Source: Halorubrum persicum
Lineage (GTDB): Archaea > Halobacteriota > Halobacteria > Halobacteriales > Haloferacaceae
Direction of reading: 5' to 3'
DNA length: 56,120 bases
Assembly: GCF_002727125.1 (NCBI RefSeq)
Contig: NZ_NHOA01000031.1
Span: 1-56,120 of the forward strand
The notes beneath the pieces were generated by a model that saw nothing but the letters and a program-made list of their open reading frames with translations, searched no databases and was not told the origin of the DNA. Made by a program: the position numbers and the translations under genes. Shown piece after piece: positions 7,207 to 17,153 of the stretch (its first letter is position 1; each line of letters begins with the position of its first letter).

Positions 7207-8703
7207 CTATCGGCCGAGCAGCCGGCTAAAGAAACCGCCGTCTCCCTCGTCGTCGTCCTCGTCGTCGTCCTCCTCGGAGAGGACGGTGTTCATCGTCCCC
7301 GTGTCGTCGTCGCGGAAGGGGACGCTGCCGGCGAGTTCGTCGTCGGGATCGGAGTCGGTCCCGTCGTTCGGTTCCGACCCCGGCCCGGATTCCGACTCCC
7401 CGTCCGCGTCGCGGGCCTCGCTCGGCGAGGGCTCCGCCGGCGTGTCGGACGCGGGCGGCTCGACCGACTCGGCGGCCTCGTCCGTATCGGCGCTGTCGTC
7501 GAGCTCGTCGTCCCCTTCGTCGAACTGGTCCGCGTCGAGGTCCGATTCGATCATCGCTTCGAGGTCGTCGCCGTCGACGTGGTCTTCGCCGACCGTCTCC
7601 GTCTCGCCGTCGACGGCGTCGTGCTGGTCCGCGGCCGGCGCGCCCGCGACATCGGACGACTCATCACCGGCGCGCTCGGCGGGTTCGTCGGTCGTATCCT
7701 CGGCGTCGGAGGCGGCCCCCTCGGCCTCCTCGATATCTTCGACGGGCGACTCCGCGGCGACGATGATGTCCTCCTCGTCGCTCGGGTCGCCGAGCCCGCC
7801 CCGATCGGCGTCGGCGACGATGATGTCTTCCTCACCCAGCGCAACGTCGTCGGGCTCGGTATCGTCGGCCTCGGCCGTCTCGGCAGGTCCGGCGTCGCCG
7901 TCCGCCGCATCGTCCGCTTCCGCGTCGCCCGCTTCCGCATCGTCGGCGTCCTCGTCGTCCGGCGCCACGGCGGCGAGCCCGGGACCGTCGATCGACGCGC
8001 CGGTCAGCGCCCGTGTCAGGTCGCGGTACGCGCGGGTCGCCGGGGCGTCCGGAGCGAAGACGGGGAGCGGCTCGCCCGACTCCACCGCGCGCAGCACCGC
8101 GTCGTCATCGGGGATGCGCCCGATCACGGGTGCGTCGAGGGTCCGGTCGACCGCCTCGATCGGAGCGTCGTCCGCGGCGGTCGCGGGGTCGAGACGGGTG
8201 ATCGCGGCGCCCGCGACGGAGCCGCCGAGCCGCTCGGTCAGCTGGCGCGTTTTCTCGGTGTCTCCGAGGGCGCTCTGTTCGGCGGTGGAGACGAGCAGGG
8301 TCTCGTCCGCGAGCCCGAGCGGGAGCGTGGAGTCGTGCGAGAGCCCCGCGCCGGCGTCGACGAGCACGTAGTCCGCGTCGTCGAAGGCCTCGACGACGTC
8401 GCGGAGCCCGGAGGGGTCGGCCGCCGCGTACGCGTCGAGGTCCGCGGCCCCCGGGACGACACGGAGCCCGGACGGTCCCTCGTGGACCGCGTCGGCGGGC
8501 TCGGCCGCTCCCGCCAACACGTCGTGGAGGGTGATCCCGCCGGAGGGGACTCCCACGGCCGCCGCGAGGTTCGCCATGCCGAGATCGGCGTCGATCGCGA
8601 CGACATCGGCACCCGAGTCGGCCAGGAGCGTCGCAACCGCGGCGGTCGTGGTGGTCTTCCCGACCCCACCTTTCGCCGACGCGACCGCATACACCGTTGC
8701 CAT
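7207..8703 (-). CDS. minD4: MinD-like ATPase with long acidic C-terminal extension (MinD4 type)
   Basis: 498 residues from ATG 8703. Residues 1-240 are a ParA/MinD domain: deviant Walker A KGGVGKTT at 11-18, switch I IDADLGMANL at 37-46, and Walker B DYVLVDAGAG at 111-120. Residues 245-490 are an Asp/Glu/Ala-rich, probably disordered tail holding two copies of EEDIIVA (291-297, 310-316). The last ten residues, GGFFSRLLGR, resemble the amphipathic membrane-targeting helix that ends bacterial MinD. In Haloferax a MinD4 with a long C-terminal extension oscillates and positions archaella and chemotaxis arrays, and as I recall it is encoded near the ATP synthase genes, as here. The paralogue assignment is inferred from architecture and neighbourhood. 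Confidence 0.8.
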   Translation of the reverse strand: MATVYAVASAKGGVGKTTTTAAVATLLADSGADVVAIDADLGMANLAAAVGVPSGGITLHDVLAGAAEPADAVHEGPSGLRVVPGAADLDAYAAADPSGLRDVVEAFDDADYVLVDAGAGLSHDSTLPLGLADETLLVSTAEQSALGDTEKTRQLTERLGGSVAGAAITRLDPATAADDAPIEAVDRTLDAPVIGRIPDDDAVLRAVESGEPLPVFAPDAPATRAYRDLTRALTGASIDGPGLAAVAPDDEDADDAEAGDAEADDAADGDAGPAETAEADDTEPDDVALGEEDIIVADADRGGLGDPSDEEDIIVAAESPVEDIEEAEGAASDAEDTTDEPAERAGDESSDVAGAPAADQHDAVDGETETVGEDHVDGDDLEAMIESDLDADQFDEGDDELDDSADTDEAAESVEPPASDTPAEPSPSEARDADGESESGPGSEPNDGTDSDPDDELAGSVPFRDDDTGTMNTVLSEEDDDEDDDEGDGGFFSRLLGR

Positions 8704-8725
8704 ACGGTGAGGGTCCGGCGACTGG

Positions 8726-8733
8726 TACTTAAA
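8726..8733 (-). promoter_or_regulatory. TATA box of the MinD4-like gene
   Basis: TTTAAGTA on the minus strand is centred about 27 nt upstream of the ATG at 8703, indicating a leaderless transcript divergent from the ATP synthase operon. Confidence 0.55.
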
Positions 8734-8822
8734 TGTAGGCGGCGACAGCGCGATCGGAGCCGCGTTCCGGCGCGATCGACCGTCTGCGTCGCCGGAAGCG
8801 CGAGCACACTTTCGCAAACACC

Positions 8823-8829
8823 TTATACG
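8823..8829 (+). promoter_or_regulatory. Promoter of the ATP synthase operon
   Basis: The TTATACG box lies 31-37 nt upstream of the atpH ATG at 8860. Transcription would start about 8-12 nt before the ATG. It is the first evident promoter for atpH-atpB. Confidence 0.5.
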
Positions 8830-8859
8830 TCGCTTGTAGAGTTTCAGGCGATTAGTAGC

Positions 8860-9216
8860 ATGGCGAGACCAGAGGTGCTCAACTCGATCAAGCAGGCCGA
8901 ACGGGACGCGGATGAGATTATCGCGGAGGCTGAGTCGGACGCCGACGAGCGCCTCGCTGAGGCTCGAGAGCGCGCGGACGAGATCCGCGCCGAGGCCGAG
9001 GAAGCGGCGGAATCCGAGGCCCAAGAGCGGCTCGAATCGGCCCGCGAGGAGATCGAGGAACGCCGCGAGGAGATCCTCGAATCGGGTCGTGCCGACCGCG
9101 ACGAGCTCGAACGCGAGGCCCGCGACCGCGTGGACTCGGCCGTCGACTACGCCGTCGAACGGTTCGAAGAAGCGGTGAACCAACAGGCCGAGGAGGCGGT
9201 GGATGCTCAGGCCTGA
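8860..9216 (+). CDS. atpH: A-type ATP synthase subunit H
   Basis: 118 residues from ATG 8860. Apart from the first ten residues the protein is one long Glu/Arg/Ala heptad helix (IAEAESDADERLAEARERAD and similar), as expected for AhaH, which pairs with subunit E to form the peripheral stator stalk between the A1 head and subunit I. It is the first gene of the ATP synthase operon and its end overlaps the start of atpI by 14 nt. The track frame extends much further upstream as a shadow of minD4; the promoter at 8823 and the family N-terminus support 8860. Confidence 0.92.
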   Translation: MARPEVLNSIKQAERDADEIIAEAESDADERLAEARERADEIRAEAEEAAESEAQERLESAREEIEERREEILESGRADRDELEREARDRVDSAVDYAVERFEEAVNQQAEEAVDAQA

Positions 9217-11401
9217 GCGGATGAGCAAGGTGTCGGTGACGGGCTCGAAGCGCGTCATCGACGACGTGATCGAGGCGACGTACGAACACCACTCCCTGCA
9301 CGTCACCGACTACGACGAGCGCTACGAGGGCTTCTCGCCCGGCGAGTCGCTCGACGGCGCGGAGACCGTCAACGAGAAGCTCGTCACTGTGCGCTCGCTA
9401 GAGAGCATCCTCGGCGTCGAGGGGGACGAAGTCGACGGGGCCCGCCCGCTCGACGACGAGGCGCTCGAGTCGGAGCTCGCCGACGTGCGCGAGCGCGTCA
9501 ACGATCTCAACGACCGCCGCGACGACCTCCAAGCCGAGATCCGCGACCGCGAGGAAGAGATCGAGCGGATGGAGCCGTTCGCGGACCTGGGCATCGAACT
9601 CGACCTGCTCGGCGGGTACGACTCGCTCGAAGTGATCGTCGGCGAGGCGAAGCCGGACGCGGTCGAGGCGACGCTCGCCGACGCGGACGGGATCGACGCC
9701 TTCGACGTGTTCGCCGGGAGCGACGTCGTCGCGATCTTCGCGCGCCCCGCCGACGGGGCCGACGAGGGCGTCCTGCAGGACTCGCTCGTCGGCGTCGACA
9801 TCGCCCTGCTGGAGGTTCCGGAGGCGGACACCAGCCCGGGCGAGTACGTCGCGGAGCTGGAGCGCGAACGCGAGGCGCTCCGGAGCGACCTCGAGGAGGT
9901 CGAAGCGGAGCTCGACGCGGTGCGAGAGGAGGCCGCCGGCTTCCTGCTGCGCGCCGAGGAGCAGCTCACCATCGAAGCGGAGAAGAAGCAGGCGCCGCTC
10001 TCCTTCGCGACCACCGAGAACGCCTTCATCGCGGAGGGGTGGGTTCCGACCGAGACGTTCTCCGACCTGAAGGCGGCCGTCACCGACGCGGTCGGTGACC
10101 ACGCCGAGGTCGAGGAGCTGGAACGCGCCTCCTTCACCCCCGACGGCGACCACCACACCGAGGCTGTCGCGGACGGCGGCGCGGAACCCGCGGCGGCCAC
10201 GGACGGCGGCCACGCGGCTCACGGCGACGACGACCCGCCGGTCGTTCAGGACAACGGGAGCGCGGCCGGCCCCTTCGAACTGCTCGTGCAGGGGTTCGGG
10301 CGGCCGAAGTACTCTGAGTTCGACCCGACGCTGCTAGTGTTCCTCACGTTCCCGCTCATGTTCGGCTTCATGATCGGCGACGTGGGGTACGGCGTGCTGT
10401 ACGCCGCGATCGGCGCCTTCCTGTACAGCAGGTACGACGGGACCTTCCGCGAACTCGGCGCCGTCGCGCTGTGGGCCGGCGGCTTCACGATCCTGTTCGG
10501 GATCTACTTCGGGATCGACGTGTTCGGCTACCACGCCTACCAGCTGCTGCCGGGCGACGTCCACTGGCCCGTCGACGGGAAGGGGCTCTCGCCCGCCGAC
10601 ATCGACTGGGCGCTGTCGTTCCTGGTCGCCAGCGTGCTGTTCGGGCTCGTCCACCTGAACGCGGGGCACGTCCTCTCGTTCGTGAGCAACTACCAGCAGC
10701 ACGACCTGAAGCACGCCCTCTACGAGGGCGGCTCGTGGCTGCTGATCCTCAACGGCGCGTGGATCTGGGTCTTCAGCCAACAGCTCCCCGGTCCGAAGCC
10801 GGACTTCCTCTACGAGTCGTTCTCGCTGCTCACGTTCGGGATGGTGTCGTTCGACACCTTCCCGGTCCCGGTCGAGGTCGGCTACGTCGCCATCGCGGCC
10901 ATCCTGCTCGGCATCGGCCTGCTCGCGGTCGGTGAGCCGCCGGAGCTCGCGGAAGTGCTCTCGCCGATCGTGAACGTCATCTCGTACGCGCGGATCATGG
11001 CCGTCCTGCTCGCGAAGGGCGGGATGGCGCTCGCCGTGAACCTGCTCGCGTTCGGGGCGTATATCGGCGAGGGTGGAGAGGGGAGCTTCCACTTCATCTT
11101 CAGCGCCGACTACCTCGAGTACATCCAGAGCCACCCCGAAGAGTACGAGCTCGTCTTCGCCGGGATCACGACCGCGTTCGATCCGGCATCGATCGGCGCG
11201 GTCGGGATCGTCGCGCTCGTCGGTGGGATCCTGGTCGCGGTCGTCGGTCACATCGTGGTCCTGGCGCTCGGGGTCACCTCCGCCGGCATTCAGGCGGTGC
11301 GTCTCGAGTACGTGGAGTTCTTCGGGAACTTCTACCAGGGCGGCGGCGACTCGTACCTGCCGTTCGGGTACGACCGGCAGTACACCGCCGACGAGGAGTG
11401 A
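9203..11401 (+). CDS. atpI: A-type ATP synthase subunit I (a-subunit)
   Basis: 732 residues. The N-terminal half is cytoplasmic with coiled coil (about 85-130 and 215-255). It is joined by a His/Gly/Asp-rich linker (about 310-350) to a membrane half with seven or eight hydrophobic segments beginning LLVFLTFPLMFGFMIGDVGY. This is the static stator subunit that forms the proton half-channels against the c ring; the family's essential Arg lies in the ISYARIMAVLLAKGG segment. The start MLRPERMSKV overlaps atpH, so the two are translationally coupled. A methionine six residues later is an alternative start. The flexible 40-residue linker is longer than in many homologues and looks like halophilic padding. 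Confidence 0.93.
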   Translation: MLRPERMSKVSVTGSKRVIDDVIEATYEHHSLHVTDYDERYEGFSPGESLDGAETVNEKLVTVRSLESILGVEGDEVDGARPLDDEALESELADVRERVNDLNDRRDDLQAEIRDREEEIERMEPFADLGIELDLLGGYDSLEVIVGEAKPDAVEATLADADGIDAFDVFAGSDVVAIFARPADGADEGVLQDSLVGVDIALLEVPEADTSPGEYVAELEREREALRSDLEEVEAELDAVREEAAGFLLRAEEQLTIEAEKKQAPLSFATTENAFIAEGWVPTETFSDLKAAVTDAVGDHAEVEELERASFTPDGDHHTEAVADGGAEPAAATDGGHAAHGDDDPPVVQDNGSAAGPFELLVQGFGRPKYSEFDPTLLVFLTFPLMFGFMIGDVGYGVLYAAIGAFLYSRYDGTFRELGAVALWAGGFTILFGIYFGIDVFGYHAYQLLPGDVHWPVDGKGLSPADIDWALSFLVASVLFGLVHLNAGHVLSFVSNYQQHDLKHALYEGGSWLLILNGAWIWVFSQQLPGPKPDFLYESFSLLTFGMVSFDTFPVPVEVGYVAIAAILLGIGLLAVGEPPELAEVLSPIVNVISYARIMAVLLAKGGMALAVNLLAFGAYIGEGGEGSFHFIFSADYLEYIQSHPEEYELVFAGITTAFDPASIGAVGIVALVGGILVAVVGHIVVLALGVTSAGIQAVRLEYVEFFGNFYQGGGDSYLPFGYDRQYTADEE

Positions 11402-11402
11402 C

Positions 11403-11424
11403 GGTCGCGGGCCGCTCCGCGACC
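11403..11424 (+). other. 8-bp hairpin between atpI and atpK
   Basis: GGTCGCGG at 11403-11410 and CCGCGACC at 11417-11424 form a perfect stem with a 6-nt loop immediately after the atpI stop. It lies in the only long gap (180 nt) within atpH-atpB and could attenuate or process the mRNA ahead of the c-subunit gene. Confidence 0.4.
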
Positions 11425-11581
11425 CGCCTCGCGGACACCGCATGAGGTTCGGAGTTCGCCGTCGTTAGTCGCATTTCTCTTCCGCGTTAGGGGCGCTCTA
11501 TTCGGTCGTTTTGGGAAGCTTTATGACCACTGTGGCGGCAACTAGCAACTGTTCGGAGACGAGCAACCGCAACTACTACCA

Positions 11582-11833
11582 ATGCTTGAAGCTACCAACG
11601 AACTCGGGAACGTCGCACTGCAGGCCGGTGGAACGCTGACTGACGCCAACGCCGCGGCAGCTCTCGCTGTCGGGCTGGCGGCGCTCGGCGCGGGCTACGC
11701 CGAGCGGGGAATCGGTTCCGCGGCCGTCGGCGCGATGGCCGAAGACGACGATCTGTTCGTCAACGGGCTCATTCTGACGGTCCTCCCCGAGACGATTGTC
11801 ATTCTTGCACTCGTCGTCGTCTTCATCGTCTAA
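11582..11833 (+). CDS. atpK: A-type ATP synthase proteolipid subunit K (c-subunit)
   Basis: 83 residues with two transmembrane helices: a Gly/Ala-rich first helix (AAAALAVGLAALGAGYAERG) and a second containing the ion-carrying carboxylate, Glu70 in LPETIVILAL. The two-helix, one-carboxylate design is the simple c-type, unlike the duplicated forms of some methanogens. Multiple copies make the rotor ring. A CTTTATG patch near 11520 about 60 nt upstream could provide an extra promoter, which would raise expression of a subunit needed in about ten copies; this is inference. Confidence 0.93.
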   Translation: MLEATNELGNVALQAGGTLTDANAAAALAVGLAALGAGYAERGIGSAAVGAMAEDDDLFVNGLILTVLPETIVILALVVVFIV

Positions 11834-11855
11834 GCGGCACCCCCTTTCCACACCA

Positions 11856-12434
11856 ATGAGTTTGGACACTGTCGTTGAGGACGTTCGAGACGAAGCCCGC
11901 GCGCGTGCAGAGGAAATCCGTGAGGCGGCGGAGTCCGAGGCGGACGAGATCGTCGCCGAGGCGGAGGCCGATGCCGAGCGCATCCGCGAAGAGCGGCTCG
12001 CCGAGGTCGATCGACAGATCGATCAGGAGCGTGAGCAGACGCTCTCCTCGGCCAAACTCGAGGCCAAACAGGAGCGGCTCGGGGCCCGTCGTGACGTCTT
12101 GGAGGACGTCTACGACGACGTCGAGGCCGCCATCGAGGAGCTCGACGGCGACCGCCGCCGCGAGCTGACCGAGACGCTGCTCGACGCGACCCTCGCGGAG
12201 TTCGACGACGACGAGAGCGTCGCCGTCTACACTCGCGCCGAGGACGTCGAGCTCGTCGAGGAGCTCGTCGAAGACCGCAACGCCGCGGTTGACGGCGAAA
12301 TCGACTGCCTCGGCGGTATCGTCGCGGAGAGCGACACCTCTCGCGTTCGCGTGAACAACACGTTCGACTCGATCCTGGAGTCCGTCTGGGACGACGAGTT
12401 GAAGAACATCTCGGAGCGACTGTTCGACCAATGA
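11856..12434 (+). CDS. atpE: A-type ATP synthase subunit E
   Basis: 192 residues from ATG 11856 (MSLDTVVEDVRDEARARAEE). A long charged helix occupies residues 1-85, followed by a small globular C-terminal domain with the family pattern DCLGGIVAESDTSRVRVNNT and ending ISERLFDQ. Subunit E pairs with H in the peripheral stalk and binds the A/B head. The stop overlaps the atpC start by 4 nt (ATGA), so translation is coupled. The length is normal for the archaeal family. Confidence 0.93.
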   Translation: MSLDTVVEDVRDEARARAEEIREAAESEADEIVAEAEADAERIREERLAEVDRQIDQEREQTLSSAKLEAKQERLGARRDVLEDVYDDVEAAIEELDGDRRRELTETLLDATLAEFDDDESVAVYTRAEDVELVEELVEDRNAAVDGEIDCLGGIVAESDTSRVRVNNTFDSILESVWDDELKNISERLFDQ

Positions 12435-13477
12435 GCGCCGTCGGGAGCTCGAACCCAGAGTACGTCGTCGCGCGGGTTCGTGCCCGCCGCGGCAGCCTCT
12501 ACGGTGACGAGGAGTACCGGAAGCTGACCCGGATGGGCCCGGCGGAGATCGCCCGGTTCATGGAGGAGTCGAGCTACGGCGCGGACATCAACGCCCTCGG
12601 CAGTCGCCACGGCGGCGTGGACCTGATCGAGTACGCGTTGAACCGGAACCTCGCCGGGCAGTTCGACGACATCCTCGACTGGAGCGAGGGGTCGCTGTAC
12701 GACCTGATCGCCCGGTACCTCCGCAAGTTCGACGCCTGGAACGTGAAGACGGTCATCCGCGGCGTCTACACGGACGCGGACCAGTCGGCGATCGAAGTCG
12801 ACCTGATCCGCGCCGGCGAGTTCGACGACCGACGGATCCGGCGGCTGCTCGAGGCCGACTCGATCGACGCGGTCGTCGAGGTGCTCGAAGACACCATCTA
12901 CGGGGACCCGCTTCGAGAGGCGCACGCCGAGTACGAGGAGACGGGCGTGCTGGTGCCGCTGGAGAACGCCGTCGACCGCGCGTTCTACGAGCGGCTCCTG
13001 TCGGGGCTGGGCAACGACGAGCCCACCCGCCAGTACGAGGCGTTCCTCAAGGCGGAGGTCGACTTCCGGAACGCGGCGAACGCCCTCCGGCTCGCCCGGT
13101 CGGGCGCGGATATCGACCCCGCGGCGTACTTCATCGAGGGCGGCGAGCTGTTCACCCGGGGGTCGCTCGCGCGACTCGCGCGGAACCTCGACGACCTCGT
13201 CGAGTACATCGCTGACAGCCAGTACGGCGACGAGCTCGGGCCCGCGCTGCGCGAGCTCGAGGAGGCGGGCAGCCTCATCGCGTTCGAGCACGCGATCGAC
13301 GCCGCCCTGTTGGCTTACAGCGACCGGCTCGGCACGATTCACCCGGTGTCGGTCACGCCGGTGATCTCGTACATCCTCGCGAAGGAGCGCGAGGTCGAGA
13401 ACATCCGGGCGATCGCCCGCGGGAAGGAGGCCGGTCTGTCGGCCGACCAGATCGAATCGGAGCTGGTGATAACATGA
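12431..13477 (+). CDS. atpC: A-type ATP synthase subunit C
   Basis: 348 residues, all alpha-helical in appearance. Three V-ATPase C/AC39-like repeats can be followed: RARRGSLYGDEEYRKLTRMG, VLEDTIYGDPLREAHAEYEE and YIADSQYGDELGPALRELEE. It ends with the family segment ISYILAKEREVENIRAIARG. The subunit forms the socket that links the central stalk (D/F) to the c ring. Both ends overlap neighbours by 4 nt. Confidence 0.93.
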   Translation: MSAVGSSNPEYVVARVRARRGSLYGDEEYRKLTRMGPAEIARFMEESSYGADINALGSRHGGVDLIEYALNRNLAGQFDDILDWSEGSLYDLIARYLRKFDAWNVKTVIRGVYTDADQSAIEVDLIRAGEFDDRRIRRLLEADSIDAVVEVLEDTIYGDPLREAHAEYEETGVLVPLENAVDRAFYERLLSGLGNDEPTRQYEAFLKAEVDFRNAANALRLARSGADIDPAAYFIEGGELFTRGSLARLARNLDDLVEYIADSQYGDELGPALRELEEAGSLIAFEHAIDAALLAYSDRLGTIHPVSVTPVISYILAKEREVENIRAIARGKEAGLSADQIESELVIT

Positions 13478-13803
13478 GCCAGGAGATCGCCGTCGTCGGG
13501 AGCCCCGAGTTCACCACCGGATTCAGGCTCGCCGGCGTGCGGAAGTTCGAGAACGTACCGGACGACGAGAAGGACGAGCGGCTCGACGACGCCGTCGAAC
13601 GGACCCTCGAAGACGAGGGGACCGGCATCATCGTGATGCACGACGACGACCTCGACCACCTCTCGCGGGGGACCCGCGAGACGGTGGAGGGGAGCATCGA
13701 GCCCGTGCTCGTGACTCTCGGCGGGTCCGGCGCCGGCAGCGGCGGGCTGCGCGACCAGATCAAACGAGCCATCGGGATCGACTTGATGGAGGAGGACGAC
13801 TAA
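13474..13803 (+). CDS. atpF: A-type ATP synthase subunit F
   Basis: 109 residues with a Rossmann-like N-terminus ([20 protein letters not shown]) and the family's [11 protein letters not shown] and [11 protein letters not shown] stretches. It is a central-stalk subunit that binds D and regulates hydrolysis in archaeal and vacuolar enzymes. The start overlaps atpC by 4 nt, and atpA follows 1 nt after the stop. Confidence 0.93.
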   Translation: MSQEIAVVGSPEFTTGFRLAGVRKFENVPDDEKDERLDDAVERTLEDEGTGIIVMHDDDLDHLSRGTRETVEGSIEPVLVTLGGSGAGSGGLRDQIKRAIGIDLMEEDD

Positions 13804-13804
13804 T

Positions 13805-15583
13805 ATGAGTAAAGCAGAATCCACGGAGACCACCCCAAGCGAAGACGGTGTTATCCAAAGCGTGAGCGGTCCGGTCGTGAGCGCCCGCGACCTCGACGCC
13901 CGCATGAACGACGTCGTCTACGTCGGCGACGAAGGCCTCATGGGGGAAGTGATCGAGATCGAAGGCGACATCACGACCATTCAGGTGTACGAGGAGACCT
14001 CCGGGGTCGCCCCCGGTGAGCCCGTCGAGAACACGGGCGAGCCGCTGTCGGTCGACCTTGGTCCGGGTATGCTGGACGCCATCTACGACGGCGTTCAGCG
14101 TCCCCTGGACGTGCTGGAGGGCAAGATGGGCAGTCCGTACCTCGACCGCGGGGTCGACGCGCCCGGCATCGACCTCGAGAAGGAGTGGGAGTTCGAGCCC
14201 ACCGTCGAGGTCGGCGACGAAGTCGGCCGCGGCGACGTGGTCGGCGTCGTCGAGGAGACGGTCACCATCGACCACAAGGTGATGGTGCCGCCGGACGCCC
14301 TCGACGAGGGCGAGACCACCGAGGTCACCGCCGTCGAGTCGGGCTCGTTCGACGTCACCGAGACGGTGGCCGAGCTCGCCAACGGGACGACCGTCTCGAT
14401 GCACCAGGAGTGGCCCGTCCGCGAGGCGCGCCCCTCCGCGAACAAGAAGACGCCCCGGACGCCGCTGGTGTCCGGTCAGCGCATCCTCGATGGCCTGTTC
14501 CCCATCGCGAAGGGCGGGACGGCCGCGATTCCGGGGCCGTTCGGCTCCGGGAAGACGGTCACGCAGCACCAGCTCGCGAAGTACGCTGACGCCGACATCA
14601 TCGTCTACGTCGGCTGCGGCGAGCGCGGCAACGAGATGACCGAGGTCATCGAGGACTTCCCGGAACTCGAGGACCCGGCCAACGGCAACCCGCTGATGGC
14701 CCGGACCTCGCTCATCGCGAACACCTCGAACATGCCCGTCGCGGCGCGTGAGTCCTGTATTTACACGGGGATCACGATCGCCGAGTACTACCGCGACATG
14801 GGGTACGACGTGGCGCTGATGGCCGACTCCACCTCGCGGTGGGCGGAGGCCATGCGCGAGATCTCCTCCCGGCTGGAGGAGATGCCCGGCGAGGAGGGGT
14901 ACCCCGCGTACCTCGCCGCCCGGCTCGCGCAGTTCTACGAGCGCGCCGGCTACTTCGAGAACGTCAACGGGACGGAGGGCTCCGTCTCGGCGATCGGCGC
15001 GGTGTCGCCGCCTGGCGGCGACTTCTCGGAGCCGGTCACGCAGAACACGCTGCGCATCGTGAAGACGTTCTGGGCGCTCGACGCGGACCTGGCGGAGCGC
15101 CGCCACTTCCCGTCGATCAACTGGAACGAGTCGTACTCGCTGTACAAGGACCAGCTCGACCCGTGGTTCGAAGACGAGGTCGCCGACGACTGGGCCGAGA
15201 AGCGCCAGTGGGCGGTCGACGTGCTCGACGAGGAGACCGAGCTGCAGGAGATCGTCCAGCTCGTCGGGAAGGACGCCCTCCCCGACGACCAGCAGCTCAC
15301 CCTCGAGGTCGCGCGGTACCTGCGCGAGGCGTACCTCCAGCAGAACGCGTTCCACCCGGTGGACACCTACTGCCCGCCGGAGAAGACGTACCTCATGCTG
15401 ACGACGATCGAGACGTTCAACGACGAGGCGTTCAGGGCGCTCGAAGCGGGCGTCCCCGTCGAGGAGATCGTCGACACCGATTCCGCACCCCGGATCAACC
15501 GGATCGGCGTCCAGGAGGACTACGAGGAGTACGTCGAGGAGCTCAAAGCGGAGATCACCGAGGAACTCCGGAGCCTCTACTAA
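13805..15583 (+). CDS. atpA: A-type ATP synthase catalytic subunit A
   Basis: 592 residues. Order: N-terminal beta-barrel (12-80), the non-homologous region (about 115-200) typical of A/V-type catalytic subunits, then the nucleotide domain with Walker A GPFGSGKT at 244-251 and the catalytic Glu in GCGERGNEM. The adenine region [11 protein letters not shown] and a helical C-terminal domain follow. Three copies alternate with subunit B in the head and make ATP. No intein is present. atpB begins 1 nt after the stop codon. Confidence 0.97.
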   Translation: MSKAESTETTPSEDGVIQSVSGPVVSARDLDARMNDVVYVGDEGLMGEVIEIEGDITTIQVYEETSGVAPGEPVENTGEPLSVDLGPGMLDAIYDGVQRPLDVLEGKMGSPYLDRGVDAPGIDLEKEWEFEPTVEVGDEVGRGDVVGVVEETVTIDHKVMVPPDALDEGETTEVTAVESGSFDVTETVAELANGTTVSMHQEWPVREARPSANKKTPRTPLVSGQRILDGLFPIAKGGTAAIPGPFGSGKTVTQHQLAKYADADIIVYVGCGERGNEMTEVIEDFPELEDPANGNPLMARTSLIANTSNMPVAARESCIYTGITIAEYYRDMGYDVALMADSTSRWAEAMREISSRLEEMPGEEGYPAYLAARLAQFYERAGYFENVNGTEGSVSAIGAVSPPGGDFSEPVTQNTLRIVKTFWALDADLAERRHFPSINWNESYSLYKDQLDPWFEDEVADDWAEKRQWAVDVLDEETELQEIVQLVGKDALPDDQQLTLEVARYLREAYLQQNAFHPVDTYCPPEKTYLMLTTIETFNDEAFRALEAGVPVEEIVDTDSAPRINRIGVQEDYEEYVEELKAEITEELRSLY

Positions 15584-15584
15584 C

Positions 15585-17006
15585 ATGAAAGAGTATCAAA
15601 CCATCACCGAGATCAGCGGTCCCCTCGTGTACGCCGAGGTCGACGAGGCCATCGGCTACGACGAGATCGTCGAGATCGAGACGGCACAGGGGGAGACGCT
15701 GCGCGGACAGGTGCTCGAATCCTCGGAAGGCGTCGTCGCCATCCAGGTGTTCGAGGGCACCTCCGGTATCGACCAGAACGCGTCCGTCCGCTTCCTGGGC
15801 GAGACGATGAAGATGCCCGTCACCGAGGACCTGCTCGGACGGGTCCTCGACGGCTCCGGTCGCCCGATCGACGACGGTCCGGAGATCGTTCCCGAGGAGC
15901 GACAGGACATCGTCGGCGCGGCGATCAACCCGTACTCGCGGGAGTACCCCGAGGAGTTCATCGAGACGGGCGTCTCCGCGATCGACGGGATGAACACCCT
16001 CGTTCGCGGCCAGAAGCTCCCGATCTTCTCGAGCTCCGGTCAGCCGCACAGCGAGCTGGCGATGCAGATCGCCCGGCAGGCCAGCGTGCCCGAAGAGGAG
16101 GAGGGCGACGACGAGGAGAGCTCCGAGTTCGCCGTCATCTTCGGCGCGATGGGGATCACGCAGGAGGAGGCGAACGAGTTCATGCAGGACTTCGAGCGCA
16201 CCGGCGCGCTGGAGCGCTCCGTGGTCTTCATGAACCTCGCGGACGACCCCGCCGTCGAGCGGACGGTCACCCCGCGGATGGTGCTCACCACGGCCGAGTA
16301 CCTCGCCTTCGAGAAGGACTACCACGTCCTCGTCATCCTGACGGACATGACCAACTACTGCGAGGCGCTCCGCGAGATCGGGGCGGCTCGCGAGGAGGTC
16401 CCGGGCCGACGCGGCTACCCCGGGTACATGTACACCGACCTGGCGCAGCTGTACGAGCGCGCCGGCCGGATTCAGGGTCGTGAGGGCTCGGTCACCCAGA
16501 TCCCGATACTCACGATGCCGGGCGACGACGACACCCACCCGATCCCGGACCTGACCGGGTACATCACGGAGGGGCAGATCTACGTGGACCCCGACCTCAA
16601 CAGTCAGGGCCTGCAGCCCCCGATCAACGTCCTCCCCAGCCTGTCGCGGCTGATGGACGACGGGATCGGCGAGGGGCTCACCCGCGAGGACCACGCCGAC
16701 GTGAAAGACCAGATGTTCGCGGCGTACGCGGAGGGCGAGGACCTGCGCGACCTCGTGAACATCGTCGGGCGCGAGGCGCTCTCGGAGCTCGACAACAAGT
16801 ACCTCGACTTCGCGGACGCGTTCGAGTCGGAGTTCGTCGACCAGGGCTTCGACCAGAACCGCGACATCGAGGAGACGCTGGAGATCGGCTGGGACCTGCT
16901 CTCGATGCTCCCGAAGGACGCCCTCAACCGGATCGACGAGGAGTTCATCGAGGAGTACTACCGCGAAGACGACTCCGAGCGCGAAGTCGTCGAAGCGGCC
17001 GACTGA
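15585..17006 (+). CDS. atpB: A-type ATP synthase regulatory subunit B
   Basis: 473 residues. It has the same three-domain layout as subunit A but without the non-homologous region. The P-loop is replaced by SSSGQPHS at 149-156, the mark of the non-catalytic B subunit. The FEGTSGID and [20 protein letters not shown] segments are typical. It is the last gene of the tightly spaced run; a pyrimidine-rich stretch follows within 30 nt of the stop, and the next gene on this strand is the Bat-type regulator, not atpD. Confidence 0.97.
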   Translation: MKEYQTITEISGPLVYAEVDEAIGYDEIVEIETAQGETLRGQVLESSEGVVAIQVFEGTSGIDQNASVRFLGETMKMPVTEDLLGRVLDGSGRPIDDGPEIVPEERQDIVGAAINPYSREYPEEFIETGVSAIDGMNTLVRGQKLPIFSSSGQPHSELAMQIARQASVPEEEEGDDEESSEFAVIFGAMGITQEEANEFMQDFERTGALERSVVFMNLADDPAVERTVTPRMVLTTAEYLAFEKDYHVLVILTDMTNYCEALREIGAAREEVPGRRGYPGYMYTDLAQLYERAGRIQGREGSVTQIPILTMPGDDDTHPIPDLTGYITEGQIYVDPDLNSQGLQPPINVLPSLSRLMDDGIGEGLTREDHADVKDQMFAAYAEGEDLRDLVNIVGREALSELDNKYLDFADAFESEFVDQGFDQNRDIEETLEIGWDLLSMLPKDALNRIDEEFIEEYYREDDSEREVVEAAD

Positions 17007-17153
17007 TCGCGGCTGCTCTCTTTCCGCTCTTTCGCACGCCGTCCCGACCAGCGGCGGCAGCGCGCGACTCGCCGGGAACGTGAGTCGATCGGCCTCCGAC
17101 CGGACACCCCCGGTTACCCCACACGTTTTGGTTGTCCGACACATTGAGAGTGT

